Source: an uncultured Collinsella sp.
Lineage (GTDB): Bacteria > Actinomycetota > Coriobacteriia > Coriobacteriales > Coriobacteriaceae
Direction of reading: 5' to 3'
DNA length: 64,000 nt
NCBI GenBank assembly: GCA_958415665.1
Contig: CATYZK010000001.1
Span: 124,001 to 188,000, forward strand
Notes under the pieces: generated by a model
What the model saw: the letters and a program-made list of their open reading frames with translations, nothing else
Databases searched by the model: none
What the model was told of the DNA's origin: nothing
Translations under genes and position numbers: made by a program
Shown here: positions 39,556-48,826 of the stretch, one piece after another
Position numbering within the stretch: position 1 is the first letter of the stretch
How the letters are laid out: each line of letters starts with the position of its first letter

Positions 39556-42500
39556 ATGAGCAAACTCGTCGAGGGCATTAAGGACCGTGTGGTCGCTGCC
39601 GCACGCGAGGCCGCGCCCGCCGTGGCGGATGCCGCGCAGAAGGCTGCGACCGCTGCTGCCGAGAAAGTTGCTGAGGCAGTTGCCGATGCCAAGAACGCGG
39701 CAGGGGAGACGCTCACTGCCGACGCAGCCACGCCCAACGTTGCCGAGCCCGTAGCCGCCGCCCACGCCCCCGAAGGCGCGATCTTCAACCCCGAGAACGC
39801 TCGTGGCAACCTGCACCTGGGCATCGACGTGGGCTCCACCACCGTTAAGCTCGCCGTGCTCAACGACGACAACCAGATCGTCTACGCCAAGTACCAGCGC
39901 CACCACACCGACGTCCGTGCCTGCGCCCGCGACCTGTTCGAGGGTGCTGCGACCGTGCTGCCGACGGCCCAAATGACCTGCGCCATTACCGGCTCGGGCG
40001 GTCTGCTGCTGTCCCAGTGGCTCGAGCTGGAGTTTGTCCAGGAGGTCATCGCCAGCAAACGCGCCGTCGAGACCCTCATCCCGGCCACCGACGTCGCCAT
40101 CGAGTTGGGCGGCGAGGACGCCAAGATCATCTACTTCGATAACGGCATCGAGCAGCGCATGAACGGCACCTGCGCCGGCGGCACGGGCGCGTTCATCGAC
40201 CAGATGGCCACTCTGCTGCACACCGATGCCAGCGGCCTCAACGAGCTCGCGGCCAACGCCACCACCATCTATCCCATCGCCAGCCGCTGCGGCGTCTTTG
40301 CCAAGACCGACGTGCAGCCGCTCCTCAACGAGGGCGCCCGTCCCGAGGACGTGGCCGCCTCCATCTTCCAGGCCGTCGTGACCCAGACCATCTCGGGCCT
40401 GGCGTGCGGCCGTCCCATTCGCGGCAACGTCGCCTTCCTGGGCGGCCCGCTGCAGTACCTCTCCGAGCTGCGCCACCGCTTCTACCTCACGCTCAACCTG
40501 GACGAGGAGCACCGTATCGTGCCCCAAAACGCCCACCTGTTTGTGGCGAGCGGCGCCGCCATGGCGCACGAGTCCAACAAGCTCAGCACGTTCCCGCAGC
40601 TTATCGAGGCCATCGACAGCTTGGGCGACACGCAGGGTGCCGAGGTCGAGCGCCTGGATCCGCTCTTTGCCACCGACGAGGACTTTGCTGAGTTCAAGAA
40701 CCGCCACGACGCCGAGGTCGTCCCCAAGGGCAAGCTCGACGGCTACACCGGCCGCGTGTTCATCGGCATCGACGCCGGCTCCACCACCATGAAGGCCGCG
40801 CTCGTGGGCGAGGACGGCCAGCTGCTGCACACCTGGTACGGCAACAACAACGGTGACATCCTGGGCACGGCCAAGGTCATCATGGCCGATTTCTACAACC
40901 ACATCCCCGCCGGCTGCACCATCGGCCACGTGACTACCACGGGCTACGGCGAGGCGCTGCTCATCGAGGCCCTCAAGGCTGACTCCGGCGAGATCGAGAC
41001 CGTCGCGCACCTGCGCGGCGCCAAGGCGTTCCTGCCCGGCGTCGAGTTTATCCTGGACATCGGCGGCCAGGACATGAAGTGCCTGCGCGTCAAGGACGGC
41101 GTGATTGAGCACATCATGCTCAACGAGGCCTGCTCGTCGGGTTGCGGCAGCTTTATCGAGAGCTTCGCCGTCTCTATGAACATGGACGTGCGCGCGTTTG
41201 CCGATGCCGCCATCCATGCCAAGGCCCCCGTCGACCTGGGCAGCCGCTGCACGGTCTTTATGAACTCGCGTGTCAAGCAGGCGCAAAAGGAAGGCGCCAC
41301 GGTGGGCGACATCGCGGCCGGCCTGTCCTATTCCGTCATCAAGAATGCCCTGTTCAAGGTCATTAAGCTGCGCGACCCCAAGGAGATCGGCAGTCAGGTG
41401 ATCGTTCAGGGCGGCACCTTTATGTCCGATGCCACGCTACGCGCGTTTGAGCAGCTCACCGGCGTTCATGCCGTGCGTCCCGACATCGCCGGCTGCATGG
41501 GCGCCTACGGTGCGGCCCTGCTCGCCCGCGATCGCGCCGGCGCCGACGGCACTTCGACCATTCTTTCTGCCGAGGACATCGCGCACCTCACCGTGACGCA
41601 AAAACACGTCCGCTGCGGCCGTTGCTCCAACAACTGCCAGCTCACCGTCAACGACTTTGGCGGCGGCAGGCGCTTTATCACCGGTAACCGCTGCGAGAAG
41701 GGTGCCGGCCACAAAAAGCAAAAGACCGAGGCCCCCAACCTCTTCAAAAAGAAAAACGAGCTGCTCTTTAACCGCGAGGTGCTGAGTCCCGACGAGGCCC
41801 CGCGCGGCACCGTGGGTATCCCGCGCGCGCTCAACATGTACGAGAACTACCCCTTCTGGCATGCGTTCTTTACGCGCTTGGGCTTTAGCGTGCAGCTGTC
41901 CGACCAGTCGAGCAAGAAGACCTACCAGGCGGGCATCGAGTCCATGCCGTCCGAGAGCGTGTGCTATCCGGCCAAGATGAGCCATGGCCACGTGATGAAC
42001 CTCATCGACCGTGATGTCGACTTTATCTGGATGCCGTGCGTGCGCTGGGAGCGCAAAGAGGACCCGACCGCCGGTAACTGCTACAACTGCCCCATCGTCA
42101 TGAGCTACCCCACGGCGCTTGCGCTCAATATCGACGAGATCCGCGAGCAGAACATCGAGTTCCTGTACCCGTTTGTGCCGTATCACGACAAGACCGAGCT
42201 CAAGCGCCGTCTGTATCAGGTGCTCGCCGTCGACCGCGTGGCCGATGCGCAAGCCGGTCGCGGTCGCGTGCGTGGACCCAAGATCACGCGCTCCGAGGTC
42301 GATGCCGCCGTCAACGCCGCCTACGAGGCTGACGCGCGCTTCCACGAGGACATCCAGACCATGGGCGAGGAGGCCCTTAAGTGGGTCGAGGACCACGGCG
42401 GCCACGGCATCGTACTCGCCGGCCGTCCTTACCATAACGACCCCGAGATCAACCACGCCCTGCCCGAGCTTATCTCGAGCTTTGGCTTTGCGGTCTTTAC

Positions 42501-44340
42501 TGAGGATTCGCTTGCGCACCTGGTGAAGCCCGAGCGCCCCATCCGCGTCGTCGACCAGTGGATGTACCACAGCCGCCTGTACGCCGTCGCTCGTTTTGTG
42601 ACGATGCGCAACGACCTGGACCTGATTCAGCTCAACTCTTTCGGCTGCGGCCTGGACGCCCTGACCACCGATCAGGTGCAGGAGATCCTGGAGGCCAGCG
42701 GCAAGATCTACACCGTGCTCAAGATCGACGAGGTGTCTAACCTGGGCGCTGCGCGCATTCGCATCCGCTCGCTCATGGCCGCGCTTAAGGACCAGGAGGC
42801 CGAGCGCTTGGCCGAGGCCACGGCCGCGGGCGAGGCCTACGAGCAGGGCGATGCCGCGCCGGTGGCGCCTTCCACGGATGCTCCCGCGTTCGCGAGCCGC
42901 AAGTACACGTTTGAGGCGCAGCGAGAGAGCGCCTCGACCGCATGGCCCAAGGTGCCCTTTACCGAGCAGATGCGCGAGGAGGGCTACACCATCCTGTGCC
43001 CGCAGATGGCACCGATCCACTTTGACCTGGTCAAAGAGGTGTTCCGCGGTGCCGGCTACAACTTGGAGCTGCTGCCCTCGACCGATCACGATGCCGTCGA
43101 GGCCGGCCTGCGCTACGTGAACAATGACATTTGCTATCCGTCCATTTTGGTGACCGGCCAGATTATGGAGGCCATCGAGAGCGGTCGGTACGACCTGTCC
43201 AAGACGGCCGTGGTTATCAGCCAGACCGGCGGCGGTTGCCGTGCCACCAACTACATCGCGCTCATTCGCAAGGCCCTGCGCGAGAGCGGCCACCCCGAGA
43301 TCCCGGTGATCTCGCTTTCGGCCGTGGCGCTCGGCGAGGACAACCCCGGCTTTAAGATTACGCCGGCGCTGCTTAAACAGGCAGTCTACGCGGTGCTCTT
43401 TGGCGACGTGATGATGCAGATGCTCTACCGCTGCCGCCCGTACGAGGCCACGCCCGGTGCCGCCAACGCGCTCTACGAGGAGTACATGGCGCGCGCCCGC
43501 AAGTTGGCGCCTAAGTTCAACCGCCACAACTACACCAAGCTGTGCCGTGAGGCCATCCGCGCGTTCGACACTATGCCGCTCGTGGGCGAGGGTACCAAGC
43601 CGCGCGTGGGCGTGGTCGGTGAGATCTTGGTCAAGTTCCATCCCACAGCCAACAACCACGTGGTCGATGTCATCGAGCGCGAGGGCTGCGAGGCCGTAGT
43701 GCCGGGCCTGCTCGACTTCTTCCTGTACTCCATGAGCAACGCCGAGCTGCAGAAGGACGAACTGGGAAGCTCTGCTACCACGCGCGCTGGTATGCAGGCG
43801 CTTATTAAGCTCGTGGACTGGATGCGTACGCCGGTGGAGGAGATGCTCGAAAAGTCCCGCCGCTTTGAGGCGCCCGAGCGCATCGGCACCATGGCCGACA
43901 AGGCCCGCACGGTGCTTTCGGTGTGCAACAACATGGGCGAGGGCTGGCTGCTCACGGCCGAGATGCTCGACCTGATCGATCACGGTGCGCCCAACATCAT
44001 CTGTACGCAGCCCTTCGCGTGCCTGCCCAACCACGTGGTGGGCAAGGCCGTGATCAAGGAGCTGCGCCGTCAGCACCCCGAGAGCAATATCGTCGCGGTG
44101 GACTACGACCCTGGTGCGTCCGAGGTCAACCAGCTCAACCGCATTAAGCTCATGATCAGCGTGGCCAAGGAAAACATGCGCGCCGGCAAGGGCTTTAAGC
44201 TCGAGAAGGTGGCGCCGCTCGCGATGGACGAGGTCACCGGCCAGATGCGTGCCCATGATGGCTGCGTGAGCTGCGGACCGGCCAGCGAGGAGGCCGTTGC
44301 ATCGGTCGCCAAGCGTCTGGGACGCGGCATTAAGAAGTAG
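39556..44340 (+). CDS. Fused 2-hydroxyacyl-CoA dehydratase activase
   Basis: 1594 residues. Residues 1-75 are an Ala/Lys/Glu-rich helical extension. Two ASKHA ATPase domains follow (LHLGIDVGSTTVKLAVL at 86; VFIGIDAGSTTMKAALV near 400), with Cys-containing loops NGTCAGGTGAF and ACSSGCGSF that in the family bridge a [4Fe-4S] cluster. A Cys-rich hinge (CGRCSNNCQL, about 688) leads to a DUF2229 domain (TVGIPRALNMYENYPFW, about 752) and a C-terminal region with NNDICYPSILVTGQ and QTGGGCRATNY resembling the dehydratase D-component. Such proteins use ATP to inject an electron into radical 2-hydroxyacyl-CoA dehydratases. No separate dehydratase subunit lies nearby. RBS GAGGAGAG. Confidence 0.9.
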   Translation: MSKLVEGIKDRVVAAAREAAPAVADAAQKAATAAAEKVAEAVADAKNAAGETLTADAATPNVAEPVAAAHAPEGAIFNPENARGNLHLGIDVGSTTVKLAVLNDDNQIVYAKYQRHHTDVRACARDLFEGAATVLPTAQMTCAITGSGGLLLSQWLELEFVQEVIASKRAVETLIPATDVAIELGGEDAKIIYFDNGIEQRMNGTCAGGTGAFIDQMATLLHTDASGLNELAANATTIYPIASRCGVFAKTDVQPLLNEGARPEDVAASIFQAVVTQTISGLACGRPIRGNVAFLGGPLQYLSELRHRFYLTLNLDEEHRIVPQNAHLFVASGAAMAHESNKLSTFPQLIEAIDSLGDTQGAEVERLDPLFATDEDFAEFKNRHDAEVVPKGKLDGYTGRVFIGIDAGSTTMKAALVGEDGQLLHTWYGNNNGDILGTAKVIMADFYNHIPAGCTIGHVTTTGYGEALLIEALKADSGEIETVAHLRGAKAFLPGVEFILDIGGQDMKCLRVKDGVIEHIMLNEACSSGCGSFIESFAVSMNMDVRAFADAAIHAKAPVDLGSRCTVFMNSRVKQAQKEGATVGDIAAGLSYSVIKNALFKVIKLRDPKEIGSQVIVQGGTFMSDATLRAFEQLTGVHAVRPDIAGCMGAYGAALLARDRAGADGTSTILSAEDIAHLTVTQKHVRCGRCSNNCQLTVNDFGGGRRFITGNRCEKGAGHKKQKTEAPNLFKKKNELLFNREVLSPDEAPRGTVGIPRALNMYENYPFWHAFFTRLGFSVQLSDQSSKKTYQAGIESMPSESVCYPAKMSHGHVMNLIDRDVDFIWMPCVRWERKEDPTAGNCYNCPIVMSYPTALALNIDEIREQNIEFLYPFVPYHDKTELKRRLYQVLAVDRVADAQAGRGRVRGPKITRSEVDAAVNAAYEADARFHEDIQTMGEEALKWVEDHGGHGIVLAGRPYHNDPEINHALPELISSFGFAVFTEDSLAHLVKPERPIRVVDQWMYHSRLYAVARFVTMRNDLDLIQLNSFGCGLDALTTDQVQEILEASGKIYTVLKIDEVSNLGAARIRIRSLMAALKDQEAERLAEATAAGEAYEQGDAAPVAPSTDAPAFASRKYTFEAQRESASTAWPKVPFTEQMREEGYTILCPQMAPIHFDLVKEVFRGAGYNLELLPSTDHDAVEAGLRYVNNDICYPSILVTGQIMEAIESGRYDLSKTAVVISQTGGGCRATNYIALIRKALRESGHPEIPVISLSAVALGEDNPGFKITPALLKQAVYAVLFGDVMMQMLYRCRPYEATPGAANALYEEYMARARKLAPKFNRHNYTKLCREAIRAFDTMPLVGEGTKPRVGVVGEILVKFHPTANNHVVDVIEREGCEAVVPGLLDFFLYSMSNAELQKDELGSSATTRAGMQALIKLVDWMRTPVEEMLEKSRRFEAPERIGTMADKARTVLSVCNNMGEGWLLTAEMLDLIDHGAPNIICTQPFACLPNHVVGKAVIKELRRQHPESNIVAVDYDPGASEVNQLNRIKLMISVAKENMRAGKGFKLEKVAPLAMDEVTGQMRAHDGCVSCGPASEEAVASVAKRLGRGIKK

Positions 44341-44368
44341 ACGGCCCGCTTTGAGCCGGATATAAGAC

Positions 44369-44405
44369 AAACGGGTGGTAGCCGTGCTGGCTACCACCCG
44401 TTTTT
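44369..44405 (+). terminator. Intrinsic terminator of the activase operon
   Basis: AACGGGTGGTAGCC (from 44370) pairs with GGCTACCACCCGTT over GTGCT, followed by TTTTTG. Confidence 0.9.
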
Positions 44406-44457
44406 GTTGAACATATGTGGTGTAAATGGCATTGCTGCAGCCTCCTGAGAGCTTGGA

Positions 44458-44586
44458 TTTCGGAAGTGCGGGGAAAAACTCGGAACCTCCGTGCACACCG
44501 CCTTTTCCGACTCTTGTGACCTGCAGTTTTGTTGTAAAAAAGCCGGTCTGGTTGGCAAAACTCGATTTTTCCCCGCACTTCCGAAA
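44458..44586. repeat. Perfect 21-bp inverted repeat with 87-nt loop
   Basis: 44458-44478 and 44566-44586 are exact complements around TTCGGAAGTGCGGGGAAAAA. The loop has no gene. It sits between the activase terminator and the dehydrogenase promoter region. A MITE-like remnant is possible. Confidence 0.75.
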
Positions 44587-44755
44587 ACGGCGGTCCAACG
44601 ACACACAGAATACCCTCCAGAACCCTGAGATAATGAACAGGTGTAGCCGTTTGCCGCGAAATACCGTCCGTTTATAGAACCCACCCCCAGCGTGCAGTCT
44701 CCCTACGGTTGAATAGATACACATCTATGGAATTACGTAAGAGAGGACCGTTTCC

Positions 44756-45715
44756 ATGAGCTACAAGACCGTTTGTGTTGCCGGTGGCGGCGTGTTGGGA
44801 AGCCAGATTGCCTTTCAGGCTGCCTACTGCGGCTTCGATGTGACGATTTGGCTGCGCAGCGAGGGCAGCATCGGCCGCACCCAGCCCAAGATCGACCATG
44901 TCCGCGAGGAGTACATCGCGGCTATTGAGGGCATGGCGGACGGCACGGGCGAGTGGTGCGCCGGTATTGCCGATAGCGGCCAGCCCTTCGACAAGGAGGC
45001 GGCACTCACCGCCGTCGAGCGTGCCTACTCCACACTCAAGCTGGAGCTCGATCTTGCCAAGGCCGTGGCCGACGCCGACCTGGTCATCGAATCTATGGCC
45101 GAGGACACCCAGGCAAAGATCGACTTCTACAAGAAGCTCGCCCCGGTCCTCCCGCAAAAGACCGTCGTCGTGACCAACTCCTCCACGCTGCTGCCGAGTA
45201 CCTTTGCCAAGTACACCGGCCGCCCCGAGAAGTACCTGTCGCTGCACTTTGCCAACTCCATCTGGAAGAACAACATGACCGAGGTCATGGCGCAGGACCA
45301 GACCGACAAGCACTACTTCGATGAACTCGTCGACTTTGCCAACGACATCCGTATGCTGGCATTGCCCGTCAACAAGGAAAAGAATGGCTACCTGCTCAAC
45401 TCCATGCTGGTGCCGTGGCTGCTTTCGGGCCTGGACCTGTACGTTTCGGGCGTCAGCGACCCCAAGAGCATCGACCTCGCATGGACGCGCGGCACCGGCG
45501 CGCCCAAGGGCCCGTTCCGCGTGTTTGACACGGTGGGCATCCAGACGGCCTACAACATCGTTATGCAGTATCAGAAGGTCCCGGGCCTGGTGAGCCCGCT
45601 GCTCAAAAAGATGATGATGCCCTACAACTTTAAGGCCATGGCCACCGTCCTCAAGAAAATGCTCGACGAAGGTAAGCTGGGCGAAAGCTCGGGCGAGGGC
45701 TTCTTCAAGTACTAA
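44756..45715 (+). CDS. 3-hydroxyacyl-CoA dehydrogenase
   Basis: 319 residues. Rossmann motif AGGGVLGSQIAFQAA (9-23), VIESMAEDTQAK at about 105, TNSSTLLPS at about 140, catalytic His in LSLHFANSIW with Glu in MTEVM, and the C-terminal helical domain ending KLGESSGEGFFKY. It interconverts 3-hydroxyacyl-CoA and 3-ketoacyl-CoA with NAD. AGAGGA precedes the ATG. It is followed by a separate AAC(3)-like gene; no thiolase or crotonase is adjacent. Confidence 0.9.
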   Translation: MSYKTVCVAGGGVLGSQIAFQAAYCGFDVTIWLRSEGSIGRTQPKIDHVREEYIAAIEGMADGTGEWCAGIADSGQPFDKEAALTAVERAYSTLKLELDLAKAVADADLVIESMAEDTQAKIDFYKKLAPVLPQKTVVVTNSSTLLPSTFAKYTGRPEKYLSLHFANSIWKNNMTEVMAQDQTDKHYFDELVDFANDIRMLALPVNKEKNGYLLNSMLVPWLLSGLDLYVSGVSDPKSIDLAWTRGTGAPKGPFRVFDTVGIQTAYNIVMQYQKVPGLVSPLLKKMMMPYNFKAMATVLKKMLDEGKLGESSGEGFFKY

Positions 45716-45836
45716 AAAGATCCCTTGGGACATTGGGAGCGTATCATTTGCAGCATAAATACGCCGCATAGCCCGTGTGCCATTTCGACACATGACGCCA
45801 AAACAAATGGGCTGCGGGGATAGCGAGGAAATGGCA

Positions 45837-46634
45837 ATGGATCGACAAATCGTGCTCAAGCAGGATATTCTCGACGCGCTTTCTGCCGTCGGCATGTGCG
45901 CGGGGCAGGCGGTTATGGTCCATTGCTCGCTCAGCTCGCTTGGATATGTGTGCGGCGGCGCGCAGCCGGTGATCGAGGCGCTGCTCCAGACGGTGGGCGA
46001 GACCGGCACCATCATGATGCCGACGCAATCCTGGAAAAACCTGGACCCCGAGAGCGGCGTCCATTGGCAGGAGCCTCAAGAATGGTGGCAGTTGATTCGT
46101 GATAACTGGCCTGCCTATGACAAGCGCATTACGCCTACCAATACGATGGGGTCTGTTGCCGAGATGTTTCGCGCGTGGCCGGGTACGCATAGAAGCGACC
46201 ATCCGGCGCGCTCGGTGGCGGCAAACGGCCGGCATGCTCAATTCTTGACGGAAAACCACGATCTGAGCAACATCTTTGGCGACGGATCGCCTATCGCGCG
46301 TCTGTACGATTTGGACGGCTACGTGCTGCTTGTGGGCGTGGGCTACGACAAGAATACGTCGCTGCATTTGGCCGACGCTCGTGCGGAATACCCTGGCAAG
46401 CACGACTGTGTGGAGCACAGTGCGATTGTGGAAAACGGTCGACGCGTATGGAAGGAATACCGCACGCTCTTTGTCGATGGCGAGGATTTCGATGAAATCG
46501 GTGCTGCTTTTGAGCGTGAATGCTCGGTGCGTACGGCGCCTCTCGGTAACGGGATGATCCGCTTTATGCGTCAACGCGAGCTTGTCGACTTTGCCGTGGG
46601 CTGGATTGAGCGCCATCGCGGCCGCCCTGAGTAA
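45837..46634 (+). CDS. AAC(3)-family N-acetyltransferase
   Basis: 265 residues from ATG 45837, 7 bases after GAGGA; ATG 45831 and 45777 are too close or lack an RBS. Motifs VMVHCSLSSLGYV, TIMMPTQSW, THRSDHPARSVAANG and LLVGVGYDKNTSLHLAD match aminoglycoside 3-N-acetyltransferases and YokD-like relatives, which use acetyl-CoA. Many chromosomal members do not give resistance, so the natural substrate is open. Confidence 0.87.
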   Translation: MDRQIVLKQDILDALSAVGMCAGQAVMVHCSLSSLGYVCGGAQPVIEALLQTVGETGTIMMPTQSWKNLDPESGVHWQEPQEWWQLIRDNWPAYDKRITPTNTMGSVAEMFRAWPGTHRSDHPARSVAANGRHAQFLTENHDLSNIFGDGSPIARLYDLDGYVLLVGVGYDKNTSLHLADARAEYPGKHDCVEHSAIVENGRRVWKEYRTLFVDGEDFDEIGAAFERECSVRTAPLGNGMIRFMRQRELVDFAVGWIERHRGRPE

Positions 46635-46772
46635 TTCGGGGGGTGGAAGCGTTGGGGATCTACGGTAGTATGCGACAAAATCTGAATTGATCGGGCAAGA
46701 GCTGTAGCGCGCGTTGACGTTTGACCAATGGAGCGCAAAAATGCACCGTTCGCCGATACTCCTCTCGCGAGT

Positions 46773-46811
46773 GGCAGCCATATGGTTTGATGTTGGAAAC
46801 ATATGACTGCC
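46773..46811. other. Hairpin upstream of the leader peptide
   Basis: GGCAGCCATATG.TTT pairs with AAACATATGACTGCC with one mismatch and one bulge. Could act as an attenuator together with the short reading frame at 46857. Confidence 0.35.
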
Positions 46812-46856
46812 GCCGGGCTGCGGGTGACGTTTGCTCTGATATCGGAGGTGCCAAGT

Positions 46857-46895
46857 ATGTTTCGCGCTCCGTTAAACAAGTATCGGGCTGGCTAG
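46857..46895 (+). CDS. 12-codon leader peptide candidate
   Basis: ATG 46857 has GGAGG 8 bases upstream and reads MFRAPLNKYRAG then TAG 46893-46895, ending one base before the ATG of the next gene, which has no RBS of its own. This suggests translational coupling or a regulatory leader; alternatively it is the remnant of a frameshifted N-terminus. Confidence 0.4.
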   Translation: MFRAPLNKYRAG

Positions 46896-46896
46896 C

Positions 46897-47346
46897 ATGG
46901 GCCGCCGCACTATCTCAATAACCCTTGCAGTGGTCTGCCTAGCTGTGCTCTTGGGCGCTACAGGGCTGTTTGCTATAAGCCGAGAAACGTCCTATATGCA
47001 GGAATGCGCTTCCGAAGGCTTTGCCATTGATGGTTACTATCGGGATGACAAAGCAGGTTTGGAAACCCTGGCCTTTCTTGAAGAGGATAACCATCGATGG
47101 CAGTTGGTCGGCAAGGGCGGCGGCTGCGTTGATGGACAGTTCGAGCGTATGGACGACCCCAACATTCTGGTATTAAAGAATGAAAACGGCGAAATATTTG
47201 GTACGGTCCACGTGGCATATATTTCGCGCCGACGCGATCAGGGCTTGCTCTACCTATTTAGAGATACCAGGGTGACCCGTTTTTATCTGGTGAGTACCGG
47301 TCCGGCGTTTACAGTGGAGTCTGGCGATGTCGATCCGGCCAGTTGA
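46897..47346 (+). CDS. Hypothetical exported or membrane-anchored protein
   Basis: 149 residues. A signal/anchor helix (ITLAVVCLAVLLGATGLFAI, about 7-26) is followed by a soluble extracytoplasmic part with DGYYRDDKAGLETLAF, GGGCVDGQFERMDDPNILVL and a YISRRRDQGLLYLFRDTR segment, probably beta-rich. I do not recognise a family. No RBS at the ATG; see the short upstream frame. Confidence 0.6.
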   Translation: MGRRTISITLAVVCLAVLLGATGLFAISRETSYMQECASEGFAIDGYYRDDKAGLETLAFLEEDNHRWQLVGKGGGCVDGQFERMDDPNILVLKNENGEIFGTVHVAYISRRRDQGLLYLFRDTRVTRFYLVSTGPAFTVESGDVDPAS

Positions 47347-47366
47347 TTCACGGCAATAAAACGGCG

Positions 47367-47397
47367 AGCGGGGCGCGGGCGTGAACTGCACCCCGCT
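47367..47397. terminator. Hairpin between the convergent hypothetical and DUF389 genes
   Basis: AGCGGGG (47367-47373) pairs with CCCCGCT (47391-47397); ATTT follows on the plus strand and AAAA lies on the far left. Confidence 0.5.
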
Positions 47398-47471
47398 ATT
47401 TGCTCGTGTCCGTATCGCGTCTGCGCCTCGTCGCAGCTTGCGTTCGTGCGAGCATTCATCCCGCGTCGGCA

Positions 47472-48611
47472 TCACTGCACATCAAACTCCACGCGATCGA
47501 GTTCGGGTACGTTGAGGTCGATGAGCTTGCGGGCAACGCGGCGGTCGTGCGCCCCAAGCGTCTCGCTTGTCGCCACATGGGCGACAATCTCGCGCTCGAC
47601 GATACCCTCCTCGTCGCCTTCGGTAGCCGAGGTCTCGACGGCGACGGTGTAATCCTTAAAGCCTGGCAGCACCGCCGCAAGCTCGCGCGTGGTCTCGGTG
47701 ACGCCGTAGCCGTCCTGCACGCCGGCCTGCGCCGAGCCAATAGACCCCGCGGTCATAACGATGCAGGGGATGGCAAAGATCACCGTGCCCACAATAATGC
47801 GGTGGCGCACCTTGCGTGACAGCTCGTCGACCTCGGCATTTTCCTCGGCGGTCACAATACCGTCGCCGTTCAGGTCGCGCTTGAGCGGCACGCGCAAAAG
47901 AAGCAGCACGGCTTCGGCAGCCAGTGCGATAAAGACCACGTTGATGCCAAACTCGTAGAGCGCCGAGAGAAACAGCGATCCGCTTGCGATGGCGATGCCG
48001 TAGCCTGCTGCGCACAGGGGCGGCATCAGCGCGGTTGCCACGGCCACACCGGCGATGAGCGTTGCGGGCTCCTGGTCGCGTGAGTTGCCTAGGCCGCCCG
48101 CAAAGCCGCCGGCGAGCGCGACAGCGAGGTCCCACACGGTGGGCGTCGAGTTGTCGATAATGGCGGCTGTGGTGGCGCCAAGGGGCGAGAGCTTAAAGTA
48201 CAACGTGGAGGTGACCAGGCAAAAGGCCATTTGCAGCGCAAGGCTGGCGACGGCTTCGACGGTAATCTCGCGGTCGAGCGTGGCGATGCCGTATGCCATG
48301 GCAAGGACCGAACCCATGAGCGGGCAGATGAGCATGGCGCCCACGATGGCGATGTCCGAATCGATATCGAGGCCAATACTTGCGATTAACATGGCGATGA
48401 TGAGGATGCATAGGTGGGAGCCAGTCAGACGCGCCCCGTTTACAAAACGCTTGCGGATCACGTGATAGGGCGCGCGTCCCTCGCGAATGTTGAATGCCTG
48501 CTTAAGGAAACGGGTGGCATTCTCCATGGCCTCGCTGTGGGCGGGGCGTATGCCGTGACGACGATGATGACGCTCGCGCAGCCGCTTGATCTGTTGTTTA
48601 TCGAGTTCCAT
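47472..48611 (-). CDS. DUF389 family membrane protein with an EF-hand-like loop
   Basis: 379 residues. After a charged N-terminus (1-60) come about seven helices with IGLDIDSDIAIVGAMLICPLMG and GGLGNSRDQEPATLIAGVAVATALMPPL, typical of DUF389/TIGR00341 proteins. At 246-257 a cytoplasmic or external loop contains DLNGDGIVTAEE, a textbook 12-residue EF-hand loop (D1, N3, D5, I7, T9, E12). The C-terminal 80 residues form a soluble domain. Function unknown; calcium or magnesium sensing by this loop is an inference. ATG 48611. Confidence 0.82.
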   Translation of the reverse strand: MELDKQQIKRLRERHHRRHGIRPAHSEAMENATRFLKQAFNIREGRAPYHVIRKRFVNGARLTGSHLCILIIAMLIASIGLDIDSDIAIVGAMLICPLMGSVLAMAYGIATLDREITVEAVASLALQMAFCLVTSTLYFKLSPLGATTAAIIDNSTPTVWDLAVALAGGFAGGLGNSRDQEPATLIAGVAVATALMPPLCAAGYGIAIASGSLFLSALYEFGINVVFIALAAEAVLLLLRVPLKRDLNGDGIVTAEENAEVDELSRKVRHRIIVGTVIFAIPCIVMTAGSIGSAQAGVQDGYGVTETTRELAAVLPGFKDYTVAVETSATEGDEEGIVEREIVAHVATSETLGAHDRRVARKLIDLNVPELDRVEFDVQ

Positions 48612-48768
48612 GCTTACCTCGTTTAGCTTCTGAGCCGCTTCTTGCGTCTGTCGTCTTTACTCTACACCGCGTTGGGCGAGGTGTCAGACAAGGTTTGCTG
48701 ACCTGGAAGTCAGGCCAATCGACATGGCTAAAACGCCGCGAGGATCATAAGAGCCAAATAGACAAAAA

Positions 48769-48801
48769 AGCGCGGGGCCGGTTTGATTCCGACCCCGCGC
48801 T
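48769..48801 (-). terminator. Intrinsic terminator of the OPT transporter gene
   Basis: AGCGCGGGG/CCCCGCGCT arms (48769-48777, 48793-48801); the minus strand continues with TTTTTTG. Confidence 0.85.
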
Positions 48802-48826
48802 CTGCACTGGTGCGTTGTTGTTCGGC

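Noticed and set aside
39541..44724. Long minus-strand open frames (581 and 1095 codons) opposite the activase gene.
   Set aside because: They are antisense shadows of a GC-rich gene; they encode His/Gln/Val/Arg-rich low-complexity protein with no RBS and no recognisable domain.
46721..46921. 66-codon plus-strand frame before the exported hypothetical gene.
   Set aside because: No RBS, low-complexity composition, and it overlaps the better supported leader frame and the gene at 46897.
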